Shown: positions 35,250-44,575, numbered from the stretch's first letter. The stretch: 64,000 nt of DNA from Parachlamydia acanthamoebae (GCF_000875975.1 NZ_BAWW01000028.1:1-64000), one strand, 5' to 3'. Program-made: numbers and translations. The notes: generated from the sequence alone by a model not told the origin.

Positions 35250-36200
35250 ATGAAAGTTGTCTTTTTTGGGACACCGCAATTTGCTGCAAACGTACTCAGT
35301 GATCTTTTAAATAGTCACATAGATGTTGTGGCGGTCATCACAAAACCAGATCGGGCGCAAGGTCGATCTAAGCAATTAGTCCCGACTCCTGTCAAGCAGG
35401 TCGCCTTGATGCAGGCAACTCCTATTCCTTGTTTTCAACCTGAGCTTGTGTCCGCTCCCGAGTTTGCAGATACGCTTGCTGCCTTTAAGCCGGATTTGTT
35501 CGTTGTTGTTGCGTATGGCGAAATTATCAAGCAGCATCTTTTGGACATGCCTAAAATGGGGTGTATTAATTTACATGCTAGTTTGCTTCCAAAGTACCGA
35601 GGAGCTGCGCCCATCCAGCGAGCGATCATGAATGGGGAGTCCGAAATTGGTGTGACTATCATGCATATGGTTAAAAAAATGGATGCGGGCGATATGATCA
35701 AAAAAGCTTCTATTGTCGTAGATGAAAATCAATCTTTTCCTGAAATTGAGCAAGCTTTATGTCGCATTGGATCCCATGCTCTCCTTGAGGTGCTTCGAGA
35801 AATTGAAGCAGGGGCGAGTATGCGTCAGCCTCAGAATCATGATGAAGTAACATACGCCCCTAAAATTGAGTTAGAAGATTGTTATATCGATTGGAATCGT
35901 TCCGCTTCAGATCTCCATCATCTTGTGCGTGCTGTCACACCTGAGCCCGGAGCTTGGTGCTATGTGGAAGTGAAGCAGCAGAAAAAGCGTTTAAGAATTT
36001 TAAAAAGCCAAATGATGACTTCAGGCAGTGGTCAACCGGGAGAAATTCTGGGGTATGGAAAAGAGGGATTGATTGTGGCGTGTGGAGAAGGTTCTCTTCG
36101 CATTGTAACGCTTCAACTTGAGGGGAAAAATGCCATGAGTGCCGAGGATCTCATGAGGGGCATTCCAAGGCAAATGTTTTCGTTTGTAATGGGCGCATGA
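35250..36200 (+). CDS. fmt: methionyl-tRNA formyltransferase
   Basis: It formylates initiator Met-tRNA with 10-formyltetrahydrofolate. The N-terminal Rossmann domain starts MKVVFFGTPQFAA. The active-site blocks are INLHASLLPKYRGAAPIQ and TIMHMVKKMDAGDM, and the C-terminal barrel domain holds the tRNA-binding part. The start is ATG 35250, eight bases behind AAGGG, giving 316 residues. Its stop overlaps the ATG of the next gene (ATGA), so the following Inc-like gene is translationally coupled to fmt. Confidence 0.96.
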   Translation: MKVVFFGTPQFAANVLSDLLNSHIDVVAVITKPDRAQGRSKQLVPTPVKQVALMQATPIPCFQPELVSAPEFADTLAAFKPDLFVVVAYGEIIKQHLLDMPKMGCINLHASLLPKYRGAAPIQRAIMNGESEIGVTIMHMVKKMDAGDMIKKASIVVDENQSFPEIEQALCRIGSHALLEVLREIEAGASMRQPQNHDEVTYAPKIELEDCYIDWNRSASDLHHLVRAVTPEPGAWCYVEVKQQKKRLRILKSQMMTSGSGQPGEILGYGKEGLIVACGEGSLRIVTLQLEGKNAMSAEDLMRGIPRQMFSFVMGA

Positions 36201-36922
36201 TGGCAACTCAGTCTATTTCTTCGGCTCTCTTTGGAGCAGTTTCTTATCTAAGTGTTCATGGGGGGCCGGCAGTCAAGGAAGCGGTTGTGATTACGCAAAA
36301 AGTTGCTAACTTTGGTATTCGCTTTTTCCCGATTATTCAAGGGGGCGGTTATGTTGGCTATGGATTGAAAGTCTTCATATGGGACGGTTTGCGAAATCGC
36401 ATTAGGCTCCATATTGAAAACAAAGGGGGCACGATTGGGTATGTTTCCCAAGTTTTCCAAGGGTTTTATGCAAGGATTAAGTCTATTCAATTTCAAACGA
36501 CTCAGTTTTCCTTTCTATATGGATTTTCTGCCATAGGGGCGGGAGGATGTGGGATCGCAAGTGGAATTTGTCGGTTAAGTTATCAGGGTCTTTCATGTGC
36601 CGCGAATATATTGGGTTCCGCAGCGCGCGGATTTTTTATGTTTGGCGACATTCTTTCTTTGCAATATTATGTAAATGTTTTTTTTTCTGCTTCTGAGCTT
36701 GCCAAGTCGAGTTCAGGAGATACACGACAAGTCGCGCTCAAAATGAGAATTTCAGCTGGCTTGGGCATTTTCATTTGTTTTGCTTATCTTTTAGCTGGCG
36801 CTTTGGCTCTCTTCGGAGCTCCGATTGGAGTTGCTTTTGCGATCGGTTGTGTTGCGGGATTGACAAGTTGTTTAAAAGGATTATTCGACTTCTTTTATCG
36901 CAACGATTTATCGCGTATGTAA
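36197..36922 (+). CDS. hydrophobic protein with Inc-like membrane lobes
   Basis: A 241-residue protein rich in G, A, S and F with several hydrophobic stretches. The clearest is a paired lobe near 190-235 (GLGIFICFAYLLAGALALFG, VAFAIGCVAGL); weaker ones lie near 105-140. It has no cleavable signal. Closely spaced bilobed hydrophobic segments are the hallmark of chlamydial inclusion membrane (Inc) proteins, which are type III secreted. It occupies the place of CT529 (Cap1, an Inc) in C. trachomatis, between fmt and rplC. Its ATG overlaps the fmt stop. The Inc label is inferred from hydropathy and position, not from sequence similarity. Confidence 0.7.
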   Translation: MMATQSISSALFGAVSYLSVHGGPAVKEAVVITQKVANFGIRFFPIIQGGGYVGYGLKVFIWDGLRNRIRLHIENKGGTIGYVSQVFQGFYARIKSIQFQTTQFSFLYGFSAIGAGGCGIASGICRLSYQGLSCAANILGSAARGFFMFGDILSLQYYVNVFFSASELAKSSSGDTRQVALKMRISAGLGIFICFAYLLAGALALFGAPIGVAFAIGCVAGLTSCLKGLFDFFYRNDLSRM

Positions 36923-37256
36923 TAGGGTTTTTAGCCTTGGAAAAGTGTATGTATCAAATATTTTAGTTATTTACAAATTAACTTTTTTCCTTTACCATAA
37001 AAAATTCATCGTATATGTAAACATGTTCAACATCACCATTTATGTGGAAGATGTTAAAAAAAGCAAGCGCCACTAAAGCGTTTGATGAGTGGGCTCGGGT
37101 TGGATTAAAATAAAACCTATCGTGATAATCGATTGAATTAACAGCCTAAACCTGAGTATAGAAAGAGCTTTTTAACAAAATCACTCAAATAAATTGGGTG
37201 GAGTTCTAGCTTCTGGAATTTTTAAGTTTTAAATATCAAAAAAATAAGGTGTAGAT
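36923..37256. other. 334-bp intergenic region with a possible gene remnant
   Basis: AT-rich, no complete gene. An ATG at 37023 opens a 17-codon frame (FNITIYVEDVKKSK) that looks like the first strand of a glyoxalase/VOC protein before stopping at 37076; nothing clearly homologous continues in the other frames. The rest should carry the promoter of the Inc-like gene at 37257; no convincing sigma70 pair was found. Confidence 0.3.
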
Positions 37257-38459
37257 ATGGCTCTAACACGTACTGCTGCAACGGAAGATTATCGATTTCC
37301 AACAGCTACAGACGGCTCAAAAGCGAAAAAAGGATTTGCAAAAATTGGAAGAGGATTTGAAAAACTCGGACGAGGAGCTGCATCTCTTGCGCAAAAGCCA
37401 AAGATGATTATAGATAAAAAAGAAGGCTTTGGGAAAGCAATAAAAGTTGCTGCAGGAACTTCAGAGCTCGTTTTGGTCATTTTTTCCGCTATTGGTGGCG
37501 TGAAGTTACAGGGATTGAAAGAAGTGACGACTCTGGTTAAGGGCGTAAAAAAAATTATTGATTTAGTTGAAGTTGTGGATAATGTCGGAGAGTTGGCTGG
37601 GTATTTGAAGAACGCAAGCAAGCCCCGTAGTGTGGTTGTTGCTCTTTGGACAGTTCCAAAAGTCGCTTCAACTGTATTCTTTACAGTCTCAAGTGGCATG
37701 GAAGTATTTGAGTTCTTTTCTAGAACATTTAACGTGGGCACCAAAGCTTTAGATTTTACATTTAAAGGGCTTGGCAGTGTCCCTATTCCTGTATTCGGTC
37801 TTGTGAAAGATGTTGTGGGTGGCGCGGGTGTCCTCTTGCAGGTTGCGATCAAAGGTCGTGAGCTATACGTGGCAGTTTGTGAGCGTAAGCATGCAACAGA
37901 TAAATTGAACACCTGGAAAAAAGATTTTTCCAACTTAGATTTAGAAAAAAACAGTGAAGTAGATGGGAAAGCGATTGAGCTTGCAAACAAATACGAAGCC
38001 AAGCTTGCTGAGTATAATGCATTACTGCAACAAGAGCAAGAGTATGTTGCTAACCCAGGGACAGCTCCTAAATTAGATCGGGCGGCAAAAAGCAAGCTGG
38101 CCAAAGGTGCTGCGAACATCAGAAAGTGGGAAAAGCGCCGAGATTTATTGAGTGGTGCTGTGTCTGGAAAAGCGTACGATTTCACGGTGGAGCTCATTAA
38201 ATATAAAGGCGAGTCCAAAAAAGCTAAGCTATTTAATGAAAATAGAAAGATTGCTAAGGCGGTGGTTGGTGTGGTCTTGAATATTGCAAAGGTTGCGCTG
38301 ATTGTAACAAGTCTTACATTCTTAGCAACAGGTCTTTCAGGTGTGCCGTTTGCGTTCATTTTGATGGGAGCAAGCCTTGCGATCAACGTTGGCGGATTGG
38401 CTAGCTACGCAACATGGGAATTCCTTGGCGAGAAAAGGGTGGCTGCGCCTGCGGCGTAA
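37257..38459 (+). CDS. hydrophobic protein with Inc-like membrane lobes, 400 residues
   Basis: Its N-terminus (about 70 residues) is basic and glycine-rich (KKGFAKIGRGFEKLGRG). A long stretch of moderately hydrophobic helices follows (VLVIFSAIGGV, VVVALWTVPKVASTVFFTVSSG, VPIPVFGLVKDVVGGAG), then a charged coiled-coil-like segment (about 210-300), and a strong double hydrophobic lobe at 338-392 (VALIVTSLTFLATGLSG, AFILMGASLAINVGGLAS). This architecture fits a type III secreted inclusion membrane protein. AAGGTG sits five bases before ATG. It is the second such protein in the CT529/Cap1 position between fmt and rplC. A hairpin terminator follows. Confidence 0.75.
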   Translation: MALTRTAATEDYRFPTATDGSKAKKGFAKIGRGFEKLGRGAASLAQKPKMIIDKKEGFGKAIKVAAGTSELVLVIFSAIGGVKLQGLKEVTTLVKGVKKIIDLVEVVDNVGELAGYLKNASKPRSVVVALWTVPKVASTVFFTVSSGMEVFEFFSRTFNVGTKALDFTFKGLGSVPIPVFGLVKDVVGGAGVLLQVAIKGRELYVAVCERKHATDKLNTWKKDFSNLDLEKNSEVDGKAIELANKYEAKLAEYNALLQQEQEYVANPGTAPKLDRAAKSKLAKGAANIRKWEKRRDLLSGAVSGKAYDFTVELIKYKGESKKAKLFNENRKIAKAVVGVVLNIAKVALIVTSLTFLATGLSGVPFAFILMGASLAINVGGLASYATWEFLGEKRVAAPAA

Positions 38460-38482
38460 GTTTCGTTTCGCTTTTTATTTAG

Positions 38483-38509
38483 CTGGCGAGGGGCTCCTCG
38501 CCAGTTTAT
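38483..38509 (+). terminator. intrinsic terminator after the Inc-like gene
   Basis: CTGGCGAGG/CCTCGCCAG forms a 9-bp GC-rich stem (38483-38491 and 38496-38504) with a four-base loop and TTTATT behind it. Confidence 0.85.
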
Positions 38510-38518
38510 TGTGTGATC

Positions 38519-38812
38519 ATGATGGTCTCTATTTCCTCTTCTTTCCTAAAAAAATCTTCTCCAGTTTCTCCAAAGTTTTTTGCATACGAATGGTTCTCAG
38601 TCTTTGTTGTGATGGGCTGTTTAATGGTTTTGGTCGGTGTGACGCTTGCGTCGCGAACAGATGAGATGCGGCTGCCTTCTATAAAAGAACGGCGCGTATT
38701 AGTCAAAAAAATTCAGGTATCAAAGCTCAAGAAGGTTTCCAAAAAACGGGGCGTTCCACAAAGAAAAAAAAGCAGGGGTGAGGGGGTGAAGGTGGGGTTG
38801 TTTTTGTCTTAG
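38519..38812 (+). CDS. doubtful small basic single-membrane-helix protein
   Basis: A frame of about 97 residues with one hydrophobic helix (FSVFVVMGCLMVLVGVTLA) followed by a strongly basic tail (ERRVLVKKIQVSKLKKVSKKRGVPQRKK). It begins ten bases behind the terminator of the preceding gene, with no visible ribosome binding site, so expression would need its own promoter within or before the hairpin. The helix-plus-basic-tail shape is that of a plausible small membrane protein, but chance coding cannot be excluded. Confidence 0.35.
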   Translation: MMVSISSSFLKKSSPVSPKFFAYEWFSVFVVMGCLMVLVGVTLASRTDEMRLPSIKERRVLVKKIQVSKLKKVSKKRGVPQRKKSRGEGVKVGLFLS

Positions 38813-39267
38813 GTTGTCTGCGGGTGAGGGGTGATATTCTGAATTTTAATGCAGATTCTAAGATTCTTGTTTTCAATAGGATAATCTTTGGCGAATTCGG
38901 GGTGTTTGTTGTGTGAATACATCGGTTATTGAAAAAATAAAAGAGGGTGTGTGCAATTATAAAAATAGACCTTAAACTAGCTTAAAGAACCTTTTTTAAG
39001 AGGGAGTAGATGCTGGGTGAATATAAAATAATTAATTTTTTTTCTTTCTAGAGAGAAAACTGGTTGTGATAAATCTCCAAGTTTGGTAGTCTACTCTTTT
39101 TAAGCGACTAAAAAGGTTGGTTAAAAACCAAAATTCCTCTCTTACCCTCTGAAAAGAACACATTGCGTGTGCACCTTTTCACTAGAATAGGGAGAATAAC
39201 TCTTGAATACGCTCAGTTGATAGTATTTTAGTTTAATGGTTTCAATTTTGATGAAAGGAATTCGCAC
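38813..39267. other. 455-bp leader/intergenic region ahead of rplC
   Basis: AT-rich, with no open gene. It must contain the promoter of the ribosomal cluster; weak candidates are TTGTGA-17-TAGTCT (39064-39092) and TTGAAT-15-TATTTT (39203-39229), neither convincing. Small inverted repeats include TTGGTTAAAAACCAA (39116-39130) and a near-palindrome around CTAGAG (39040-39059). The long leader could hold an autoregulatory ribosomal-protein site, but I see no known motif. Confidence 0.4.
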
Positions 39268-39930
39268 ATGGCGATAAAATTAATGGGTAAAAAACGAGGG
39301 ATGACACAGCGTTTTGATGAAGCTGGCAACCTCATCGTTTGCACAGTCATTGAAGTCGAACCCAATGTTGTGACACAGCTTAAGACGAAAGAAAAAGATG
39401 GCTATAATGCTGTCCAGTTGGGATTTGAAAAAATTGAAGCAAATGATCCTCGCACAGTGAAAAGACGTACGTCTAAACCTTTGCAAGGACACTATGCAAA
39501 AGCAGGTGTTGAGCCCCGCAGATTTTCTGGGGAGTTTCGCATTGAAGATTCAGCCGAATTTTCTCTCGGGCAAGAGCTTAAGGTGGACCTTTTCAAAGAA
39601 GCTGGATATCTCGATGTAATCGGGGTCAGCAAAGGTAAAGGTTATCAAGGGGTAATGAAGCTGCACAATTTTGGTGGCGGCCCTGCTGCTCACGGTTCAG
39701 GATTTCACCGTCACGCTGGATCGACCGGAATGCGCTCCACCCCAGGCCGTTGTTTGCCAGGTGGAAAAAGAGCAAGTCATATGGGTGTCGACCGTGTCAC
39801 TGTTGAAAATTTGAAAATTGTGTTGGTCGACGAAGAAAATAATCTGATCTTGGTTCAAGGGCAAGTTCCTGGGGCTTATGACAGCTTGCTTTTCCTTAGA
39901 GAAGCAAGAAAAAAGCGCAGTGCGAAATAA
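39268..39930 (+). CDS. rplC: 50S ribosomal protein L3
   Basis: L3 (220 residues) binds near the 3' end of 23S rRNA and starts 50S assembly. It begins IKLMGKKRGMTQRF and has the typical finger loop GGGPAAHGSGFHRHAGSTGMRSTPGRCLPGGKR. It is the first gene of the cluster; S10 (rpsJ), which leads this operon in most bacteria, is absent, as in other chlamydiae. GAAAGGAA precedes the ATG. Confidence 0.97.
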   Translation: MAIKLMGKKRGMTQRFDEAGNLIVCTVIEVEPNVVTQLKTKEKDGYNAVQLGFEKIEANDPRTVKRRTSKPLQGHYAKAGVEPRRFSGEFRIEDSAEFSLGQELKVDLFKEAGYLDVIGVSKGKGYQGVMKLHNFGGGPAAHGSGFHRHAGSTGMRSTPGRCLPGGKRASHMGVDRVTVENLKIVLVDEENNLILVQGQVPGAYDSLLFLREARKKRSAK

Positions 39931-39950
39931 TTAGCTTGGAGAATTAGATC

Positions 39951-40634
39951 GTGGCTTTATTAAAAGTTTTTGATATTAAAGGCAATGAAGTTGGAGAATT
40001 AGAGGTTGATAGCACTTTTGCTGAAGCTCAAATTAATTCTCAAGTCGTAAAAGATTATGTTACCGCTCTCAGAGCAAATGCAAGACAATGGTCCGCTAAT
40101 ACAAAAGGGCGTTCCGAAGTTAAGCATTCGACAAAGAAACCTCATCCACAGAAGGGTGGAGGACGAGCTCGTCAAGGATCGCTCGTGGCTCCTCAGTACC
40201 GCGGTGGTGGTCGAGTATTTGGTCCAAAACCAAAATTTGATCAACATGTACGTATTAACAAAAAAGAACGAAAAGCAGTTATTCGATTCTTGATTGGCGA
40301 AAAAATCCGCAACAACGCATTAACCGTTGTGCAAGATTTCCACATGGAAGAACCTAAAACTAAGCACGTAGCAGATTTTCTTGAAAAACAAGGAATCAGC
40401 GGAAGAACGTTGTTTATTGGCGAGGGAAATTTCGTTCAAGTCGGTAACGACAATGACGGCAAAAAAGTTAGCGTACGCTGCGAACAACATGACAACTTTA
40501 TTAAAAGCATTCGCAATCTACAAAAGATCGAGTTTGCTTTAACATCCCATGTCAGTGGATATGATGTAATTGTAGCAAAAAACATGATTGTTGGTGCCTC
40601 AGCGCTCGAACAGTTAAAAGAATGGCTTTGCTAA
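39951..40634 (+). CDS. rplD: 50S ribosomal protein L4
   Basis: L4 (227 residues) lines the peptide exit tunnel and in E. coli also represses the S10 operon. The tunnel loop is intact (KPHPQKGGGRARQGSLVAPQYRGGGRVFGPKP). Translation starts with GTG at 39951, 20 bases after rplC. Confidence 0.96.
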   Translation: MALLKVFDIKGNEVGELEVDSTFAEAQINSQVVKDYVTALRANARQWSANTKGRSEVKHSTKKPHPQKGGGRARQGSLVAPQYRGGGRVFGPKPKFDQHVRINKKERKAVIRFLIGEKIRNNALTVVQDFHMEEPKTKHVADFLEKQGISGRTLFIGEGNFVQVGNDNDGKKVSVRCEQHDNFIKSIRNLQKIEFALTSHVSGYDVIVAKNMIVGASALEQLKEWLC

Positions 40635-40667
40635 CTTAAGAAACTACCAGGATGAAGGAAAATAATC

Positions 40668-41003
40668 ATGGCGAATAAAGATCCCTATCATGTGGTAAAA
40701 GGTCCACATGTGACAGAAAAGTCAGTCATGCTTCAAGGGTTAAAAAACGCTACAAGTAACCGCTCGCTAGCCGCGTGTGAATCGCCTAAATATGTATTCA
40801 TTGTAGATCGCAAGGCGAATAAACAAGAAATCGCTCGAGCAGTTGAAGAGATTTATAGCGAAAAAAATATCAAAGTTGTTGCAGTGAACACGATTAATGT
40901 TAAGCCAAAAGCAAGACGTGTCCGTGGGCGCATGGGAAACAAGCCAGGCTTTAAAAAGGCAGTGGTTACACTCGAAGCTGGCGACAATTTAGATAACGTA
41001 TAA
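40668..41003 (+). CDS. rplW: 50S ribosomal protein L23
   Basis: L23 (111 residues) sits at the exit of the peptide tunnel and docks SRP and trigger factor. The core KGPHVTEKS, KYVFIVDRKANKQEIARAVEEIY and VNTINVKPKARRVRG is intact; a short insertion after the first strand (GLKNATSNRSLAACESP) makes it a little longer than usual. Confidence 0.95.
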   Translation: MANKDPYHVVKGPHVTEKSVMLQGLKNATSNRSLAACESPKYVFIVDRKANKQEIARAVEEIYSEKNIKVVAVNTINVKPKARRVRGRMGNKPGFKKAVVTLEAGDNLDNV

Positions 41004-41062
41004 TTCCATGGAACGTGACGGAAGCCAGATGAAGAGCTTCACAAAAAAGGATTCATGAGCAG

Positions 41063-41908
41063 ATGTTAAAAAAATATCGACCAATCACTCCAGGCACACG
41101 GCAGCTTGTGTTGCCAGTGAACGAAAAGCTTACACGTGCAAACGATCATTCAAAAGCAACGGTAAAGCCAGAGAAATCATTATTGTCCCCAAAAAAACGG
41201 ACAAATGGAAGAAATAATAATGGCCACATCACCTGCCGTCATAAAGGTGGAGGACATAAGCGTCACTATCGTTTAGTGGATTTCAAGCGAGATAAAGAAA
41301 ATATCCCAGCTGTTGTAAATTCAATCGAATACGATCCAAACCGCTCCGCATACGTCGCACTCTTGCATTATGCAGACGGAGAAAAACGCTATATCATCGC
41401 TCCTGAAGGATTGAAGAAAGGGGATAAAGTCCAAACAAGTGATCAAGCACCTTTCCGTACAGGAAATTGCATGCGTATGATGAGTATGCCTCTTGGCTCC
41501 ATCATCCATAGCATTGAACTTGTTCCAGGAAAAGGCGCGAAACTTGTTCGTTCAGCTGGATTGTCTGCACAGTTAATGGCTCGCAGTGGCGGCTATGTAA
41601 CTGTTAGAATGCCTTCTGGTGAAGTGCGTATGTTTAATGAAAAATGTCGAGCAACTTTTGGCACTGTTTCAAACTCCGAGTATAACCTTCGTGTAGAAGG
41701 AAAAGCTGGACGTAAACGCTGGAAAGGGATTCGCCCAACAGTTCGCGGTACCGCAATGAACCCAGTCGATCACCCTCACGGTGGTGGTGAAGGAAAGCAC
41801 AAAGGAAATATTCCTCAAACTCCTTGGGCACAATGCACACGTGGACTCCGTACACGGTCCCTGAAGAAATCGAATAAGTTCATTGTTAAAGATCGAAGGA
41901 AAAAGTAA
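41063..41908 (+). CDS. rplB: 50S ribosomal protein L2
   Basis: L2 (281 residues) contacts the peptidyl-transferase centre and bridges to 30S. The signature block [16 protein letters not shown] near the C-terminus contains the conserved histidine. The N-terminal part shows the usual [11 protein letters not shown] and the RNA-binding middle part [12 protein letters not shown]. rpsS begins two bases after the stop. Confidence 0.97.
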   Translation: MLKKYRPITPGTRQLVLPVNEKLTRANDHSKATVKPEKSLLSPKKRTNGRNNNGHITCRHKGGGHKRHYRLVDFKRDKENIPAVVNSIEYDPNRSAYVALLHYADGEKRYIIAPEGLKKGDKVQTSDQAPFRTGNCMRMMSMPLGSIIHSIELVPGKGAKLVRSAGLSAQLMARSGGYVTVRMPSGEVRMFNEKCRATFGTVSNSEYNLRVEGKAGRKRWKGIRPTVRGTAMNPVDHPHGGGEGKHKGNIPQTPWAQCTRGLRTRSLKKSNKFIVKDRRKK

Positions 41909-41910
41909 AT

Positions 41911-42174
41911 ATGGCTAGATCCTTAAAAAAAGGCCCCTTTGTGGCTCACCATTTAAAGAAAAAGGTCGAAGATCAAAATAATGCTGGAACCAAAAAGTCC
42001 ATCAAGACTTGGTCAAGAAGCTCAATGATTGTTCCAGAAATGATTGGACATACATTTGAAGTCCACAATGGGCGTAAATTTATTTCAGTATTTGTATCTG
42101 AAAATATGGTTGGACACCGTTTAGGGGAGTTTTCACCAACACGCCTATTTAAGGGGCATCCAATTAAGAAATAA
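41911..42174 (+). CDS. rpsS: 30S ribosomal protein S19
   Basis: S19 (87 residues) of the 30S head contacts the A-site finger of 23S rRNA. Motifs [36 protein letters not shown] and [23 protein letters not shown] match the family in full. rplV starts 11 bases after the stop. Confidence 0.97.
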   Translation: MARSLKKGPFVAHHLKKKVEDQNNAGTKKSIKTWSRSSMIVPEMIGHTFEVHNGRKFISVFVSENMVGHRLGEFSPTRLFKGHPIKK

Positions 42175-42185
42175 GGGTTGTTTCA

Positions 42186-42527
42186 ATGAATTATGCAAAA
42201 GCGCTAAGTAAATATATTCGAATAAGTCCACGCAAAGCTCGTCTTGCAGCAGGACTTATCCGCGGAAAATCCGTACCTGATGCGTTAGTTCAACTCCAAT
42301 TCAGTGGATTAAGAGCTGGAAGGCTCTTGAAAAAGACGCTCGATAGTGCTGTTGCGAACGCAGAATCGCAACATGATCTTCGACGAGAACAACTGAAAGT
42401 TGCTGAAGTACGAATCGACGCAGGGCCAATAATTAAACGTGCGAAACCTAAAAACCGTGGTGGCCGTCATCCAATCATGAAGCGAACCAGCCATTTCACT
42501 GTTGTTGTTAGCGCAGATAAGGAGTAA
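42186..42527 (+). CDS. rplV: 50S ribosomal protein L22
   Basis: L22 (113 residues) reaches into the exit tunnel. [17 protein letters not shown] at the start and the beta-hairpin tip with [28 protein letters not shown] are complete; the loop is where macrolide-resistance changes arise, and it appears ordinary here. The ribosome binding site of rpsC overlaps the end of the gene. Confidence 0.97.
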   Translation: MNYAKALSKYIRISPRKARLAAGLIRGKSVPDALVQLQFSGLRAGRLLKKTLDSAVANAESQHDLRREQLKVAEVRIDAGPIIKRAKPKNRGGRHPIMKRTSHFTVVVSADKE

Positions 42528-42531
42528 TCTT

Positions 42532-43182
42532 ATGGGACAAAAAGCCAATCCAATTGGGCTTCGCTTAATACGCAATCGTAAATTTCGCTCGAAATGGTTT
42601 GCTAACAAGCATGAATTTGGTCAAAACGTGATCGAAGATCATATGATTCGCGAATATTTGATGAAAAAACCTGCATGTGTAGGGACTTCTCAAATTCGTA
42701 TTTGCCGCATGAGTGATAAAATTGAGATCACCATTTGCACCGCACGTCCAGGTCTTGTCATCGGGAAAAAGGGCGCAGAAATCGACGCTCTTAAATCTGA
42801 GTTGTTCAAGCTCACTGGAAAAGAAGTTTGGATCGAAGTCGAAGAAATCAAACGTCCTGATCTAGACGCCAAAATTGTAGCTGACGGAATCGCAAAACAA
42901 CTCGAACGACGCATCGCATTCCGACGTGCAATGAAAAAAGCAATGCAATCCGCTACCGATGCTGGTGCTCTTGGAATTAAAGTCCAAGTTTCTGGCCGCT
43001 TAGGTGGTGCTGAAATTGCACGGACTGAATGGTATAAAGAAGGAAGTACTCCTTTGCATACTCTAAGAGCAGATATTGATTTCGCTTACGGTCGTGCAGA
43101 AACAACATATGGAAGCATTGGTGTCAAGGTTTGGATCTACCGAGGCGAAGACACACAACCAACTAGACAGCCAACTGAGTAA
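42532..43182 (+). CDS. rpsC: 30S ribosomal protein S3
   Basis: S3 (216 residues) lies at the mRNA entry channel. It begins [12 protein letters not shown]; the KH domain is [18 protein letters not shown] and the C-terminal part has [16 protein letters not shown] start at ATG 42532, eight bases behind AAGGAG; a longer in-frame start at 42502 would overlap rplV and adds residues foreign to the family. Confidence 0.97.
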   Translation: MGQKANPIGLRLIRNRKFRSKWFANKHEFGQNVIEDHMIREYLMKKPACVGTSQIRICRMSDKIEITICTARPGLVIGKKGAEIDALKSELFKLTGKEVWIEVEEIKRPDLDAKIVADGIAKQLERRIAFRRAMKKAMQSATDAGALGIKVQVSGRLGGAEIARTEWYKEGSTPLHTLRADIDFAYGRAETTYGSIGVKVWIYRGEDTQPTRQPTE

Positions 43183-43196
43183 GGAGGATTAGGGTC

Positions 43197-43616
43197 ATGG
43201 CATTGATGCCTAAACGAACAAAATTTCGAAAGCTTCAAAAAGGGCATTTTTCCGGAATCAGTAAAGGCGGATGCTTTGTTCACTTCGGTGAATTTGGTAT
43301 CCAAGTCCTAGAAAGAGCCTGGGTAACCGCTCAACAGATTGAAGCCTGCCGTGTAGCCATTAACCGCTACTTTCAGCGACGTGGTAAAGTGTGGATACGT
43401 ATTTTCCCCGATAAACCAGTGACAAAAAAGCCAGCTGAAGTACGTATGGGTAAAGGAAAAGGCGCTGTAGACCATTGGGTAGCAGTCGTTAAACCAGGAC
43501 GTATTTTATTTGAAGTAGGCAACGTACCGAAAGTTTTAGCACAAAATGCTCTTAGACGTGCAGCTGCTAAGCTTGGAATTAAAACTCGATTCGTCGAGCG
43601 CGTAGAACAGGTGTGA
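43197..43616 (+). CDS. rplP: 50S ribosomal protein L16
   Basis: L16 (139 residues) positions the A-site tRNA in the large subunit. The family blocks [39 protein letters not shown] and [19 protein letters not shown] are complete. AAGGAGG (43182-43188) gives a strong ribosome binding site. Confidence 0.97.
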   Translation: MALMPKRTKFRKLQKGHFSGISKGGCFVHFGEFGIQVLERAWVTAQQIEACRVAINRYFQRRGKVWIRIFPDKPVTKKPAEVRMGKGKGAVDHWVAVVKPGRILFEVGNVPKVLAQNALRRAAAKLGIKTRFVERVEQV

Positions 43617-43626
43617 GGTTAGTATA

Positions 43627-43842
43627 ATGTCTAAAGCTCGTGAACTAATTAATCAATCTCTAGATGAACTACAAGCTTCTTTGAGTGATAAACGCAAAGA
43701 ACTGTATGCACTAGTGGTTGCTAAGAAAAATACAAAAAAACTTGAGAAGCCTCATCGTATTCCTTCACTTAAAAAGGATATTGCACGGCTTCATACTGTG
43801 ATTCATGCTAAAACATTGCAAGAACAGTCGCAGGCTGTGTGA
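43627..43842 (+). CDS. rpmC: 50S ribosomal protein L29
   Basis: L29 (71 residues) is a helical protein near the tunnel exit next to L23. The pattern ELINQSLDELQASLSDKRKELYAL plus a second helix with the IPSLKKDIARLHTVI stretch matches the family; the mid-section is somewhat more basic than usual. It is identified by length and by its position between L16 and S17. Confidence 0.92.
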   Translation: MSKARELINQSLDELQASLSDKRKELYALVVAKKNTKKLEKPHRIPSLKKDIARLHTVIHAKTLQEQSQAV

Positions 43843-43851
43843 GGACGTTTA

Positions 43852-44094
43852 ATGGAAGAAATTAAATCAAAGCGAAAAGTTAAAAAAGGTACTGTTCTAT
43901 CTAACAAGATGGAAAAAACCGTTGTCGTGCAAGTTAGCCGTACATATCCACATCCCCGTTATGGGAAAGTGGTGACACGTAACAAGAAATACTACGCACA
44001 CAATGAATTAAGACCATTAGAAGTGGGTGAACAAGTAACAATTGAAGAAACACGGCCCCTCTCAAAGCTGAAAAGATGGAGAGTGGTTGCCTAG
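43852..44094 (+). CDS. rpsQ: 30S ribosomal protein S17
   Basis: S17 (80 residues) is a primary 16S rRNA binder. The OB-fold motifs [37 protein letters not shown] and [16 protein letters not shown] are conserved. It is the last gene before a 113-bp gap that coincides with the boundary between the S10 and spc operons of other bacteria. Confidence 0.96.
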   Translation: MEEIKSKRKVKKGTVLSNKMEKTVVVQVSRTYPHPRYGKVVTRNKKYYAHNELRPLEVGEQVTIEETRPLSKLKRWRVVA

Positions 44095-44109
44095 TCGTTC
44101 GTATCCACT

Positions 44110-44137
44110 GGCTTTAAGCGGGTCACCTAATAAAGCC
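44110..44137 (+). other. hairpin at the S10/spc boundary
   Basis: GGCTTTA (44110-44116) pairs with TAAAGCC (44131-44137) around a 14-base loop, 15 bases behind rpsQ. No T tract follows, so it may be an attenuator or mRNA processing site rather than a terminator. Confidence 0.45.
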
Positions 44138-44207
44138 TGAACGTCATAAATATTATAGTGCTGCTTAAAGTGTAGCAAATACGGTAAAGTGCGGAGTTAA
44201 TTTAATT

Positions 44208-44573
44208 ATGATTCAACAAGAAACCAAACTTAAAGTGGCTGACAACTCAGGAGCTAAGCGTGTAAAATGCTTTAAAGTTCTCGGTGGATCTAGAAGACGT
44301 TATGCAAGTGTTGGTGACATTATTGTTTGTTCAGTTCAAGAAGTCGAACCAGGTGCAAGCGTTAAGAAAGGCGATGTTGTAAAAGCTGTAATCGTTAGAA
44401 CAACAGCTGATATCACACGTGAAGACGGAACAGTCTTGCGTTTTGATACAAATAGCTGCGTTCTCATCGATGAGAAAAAGAACCCAATCGGGACGCGCAT
44501 TTTTGGACCAGTTGCTCGAGAGCTGCGTGCAGAATTTTTGAAGATCGTATCTCTTGCACCCGAGGTGATTTAG
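44208..44573 (+). CDS. rplN: 50S ribosomal protein L14
   Basis: L14 (121 residues) sits at the subunit interface next to L19. The motifs [31 protein letters not shown] and [13 protein letters not shown] are complete. It is the first gene after the 113-bp gap, as in the spc operon of E. coli. Confidence 0.97.
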   Translation: MIQQETKLKVADNSGAKRVKCFKVLGGSRRRYASVGDIIVCSVQEVEPGASVKKGDVVKAVIVRTTADITREDGTVLRFDTNSCVLIDEKKNPIGTRIFGPVARELRAEFLKIVSLAPEVI

Positions 44574-44575
44574 AA

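Noticed and set aside
37289-38386. A 365-codon open frame on the minus strand
   Set aside because: It lies wholly opposite the 400-residue Inc-like gene. Its Ser/Thr/Pro/Ala-rich composition is what the complement of a K/G/A/V-rich gene produces, and the plus-strand gene has a good ribosome binding site and terminator.
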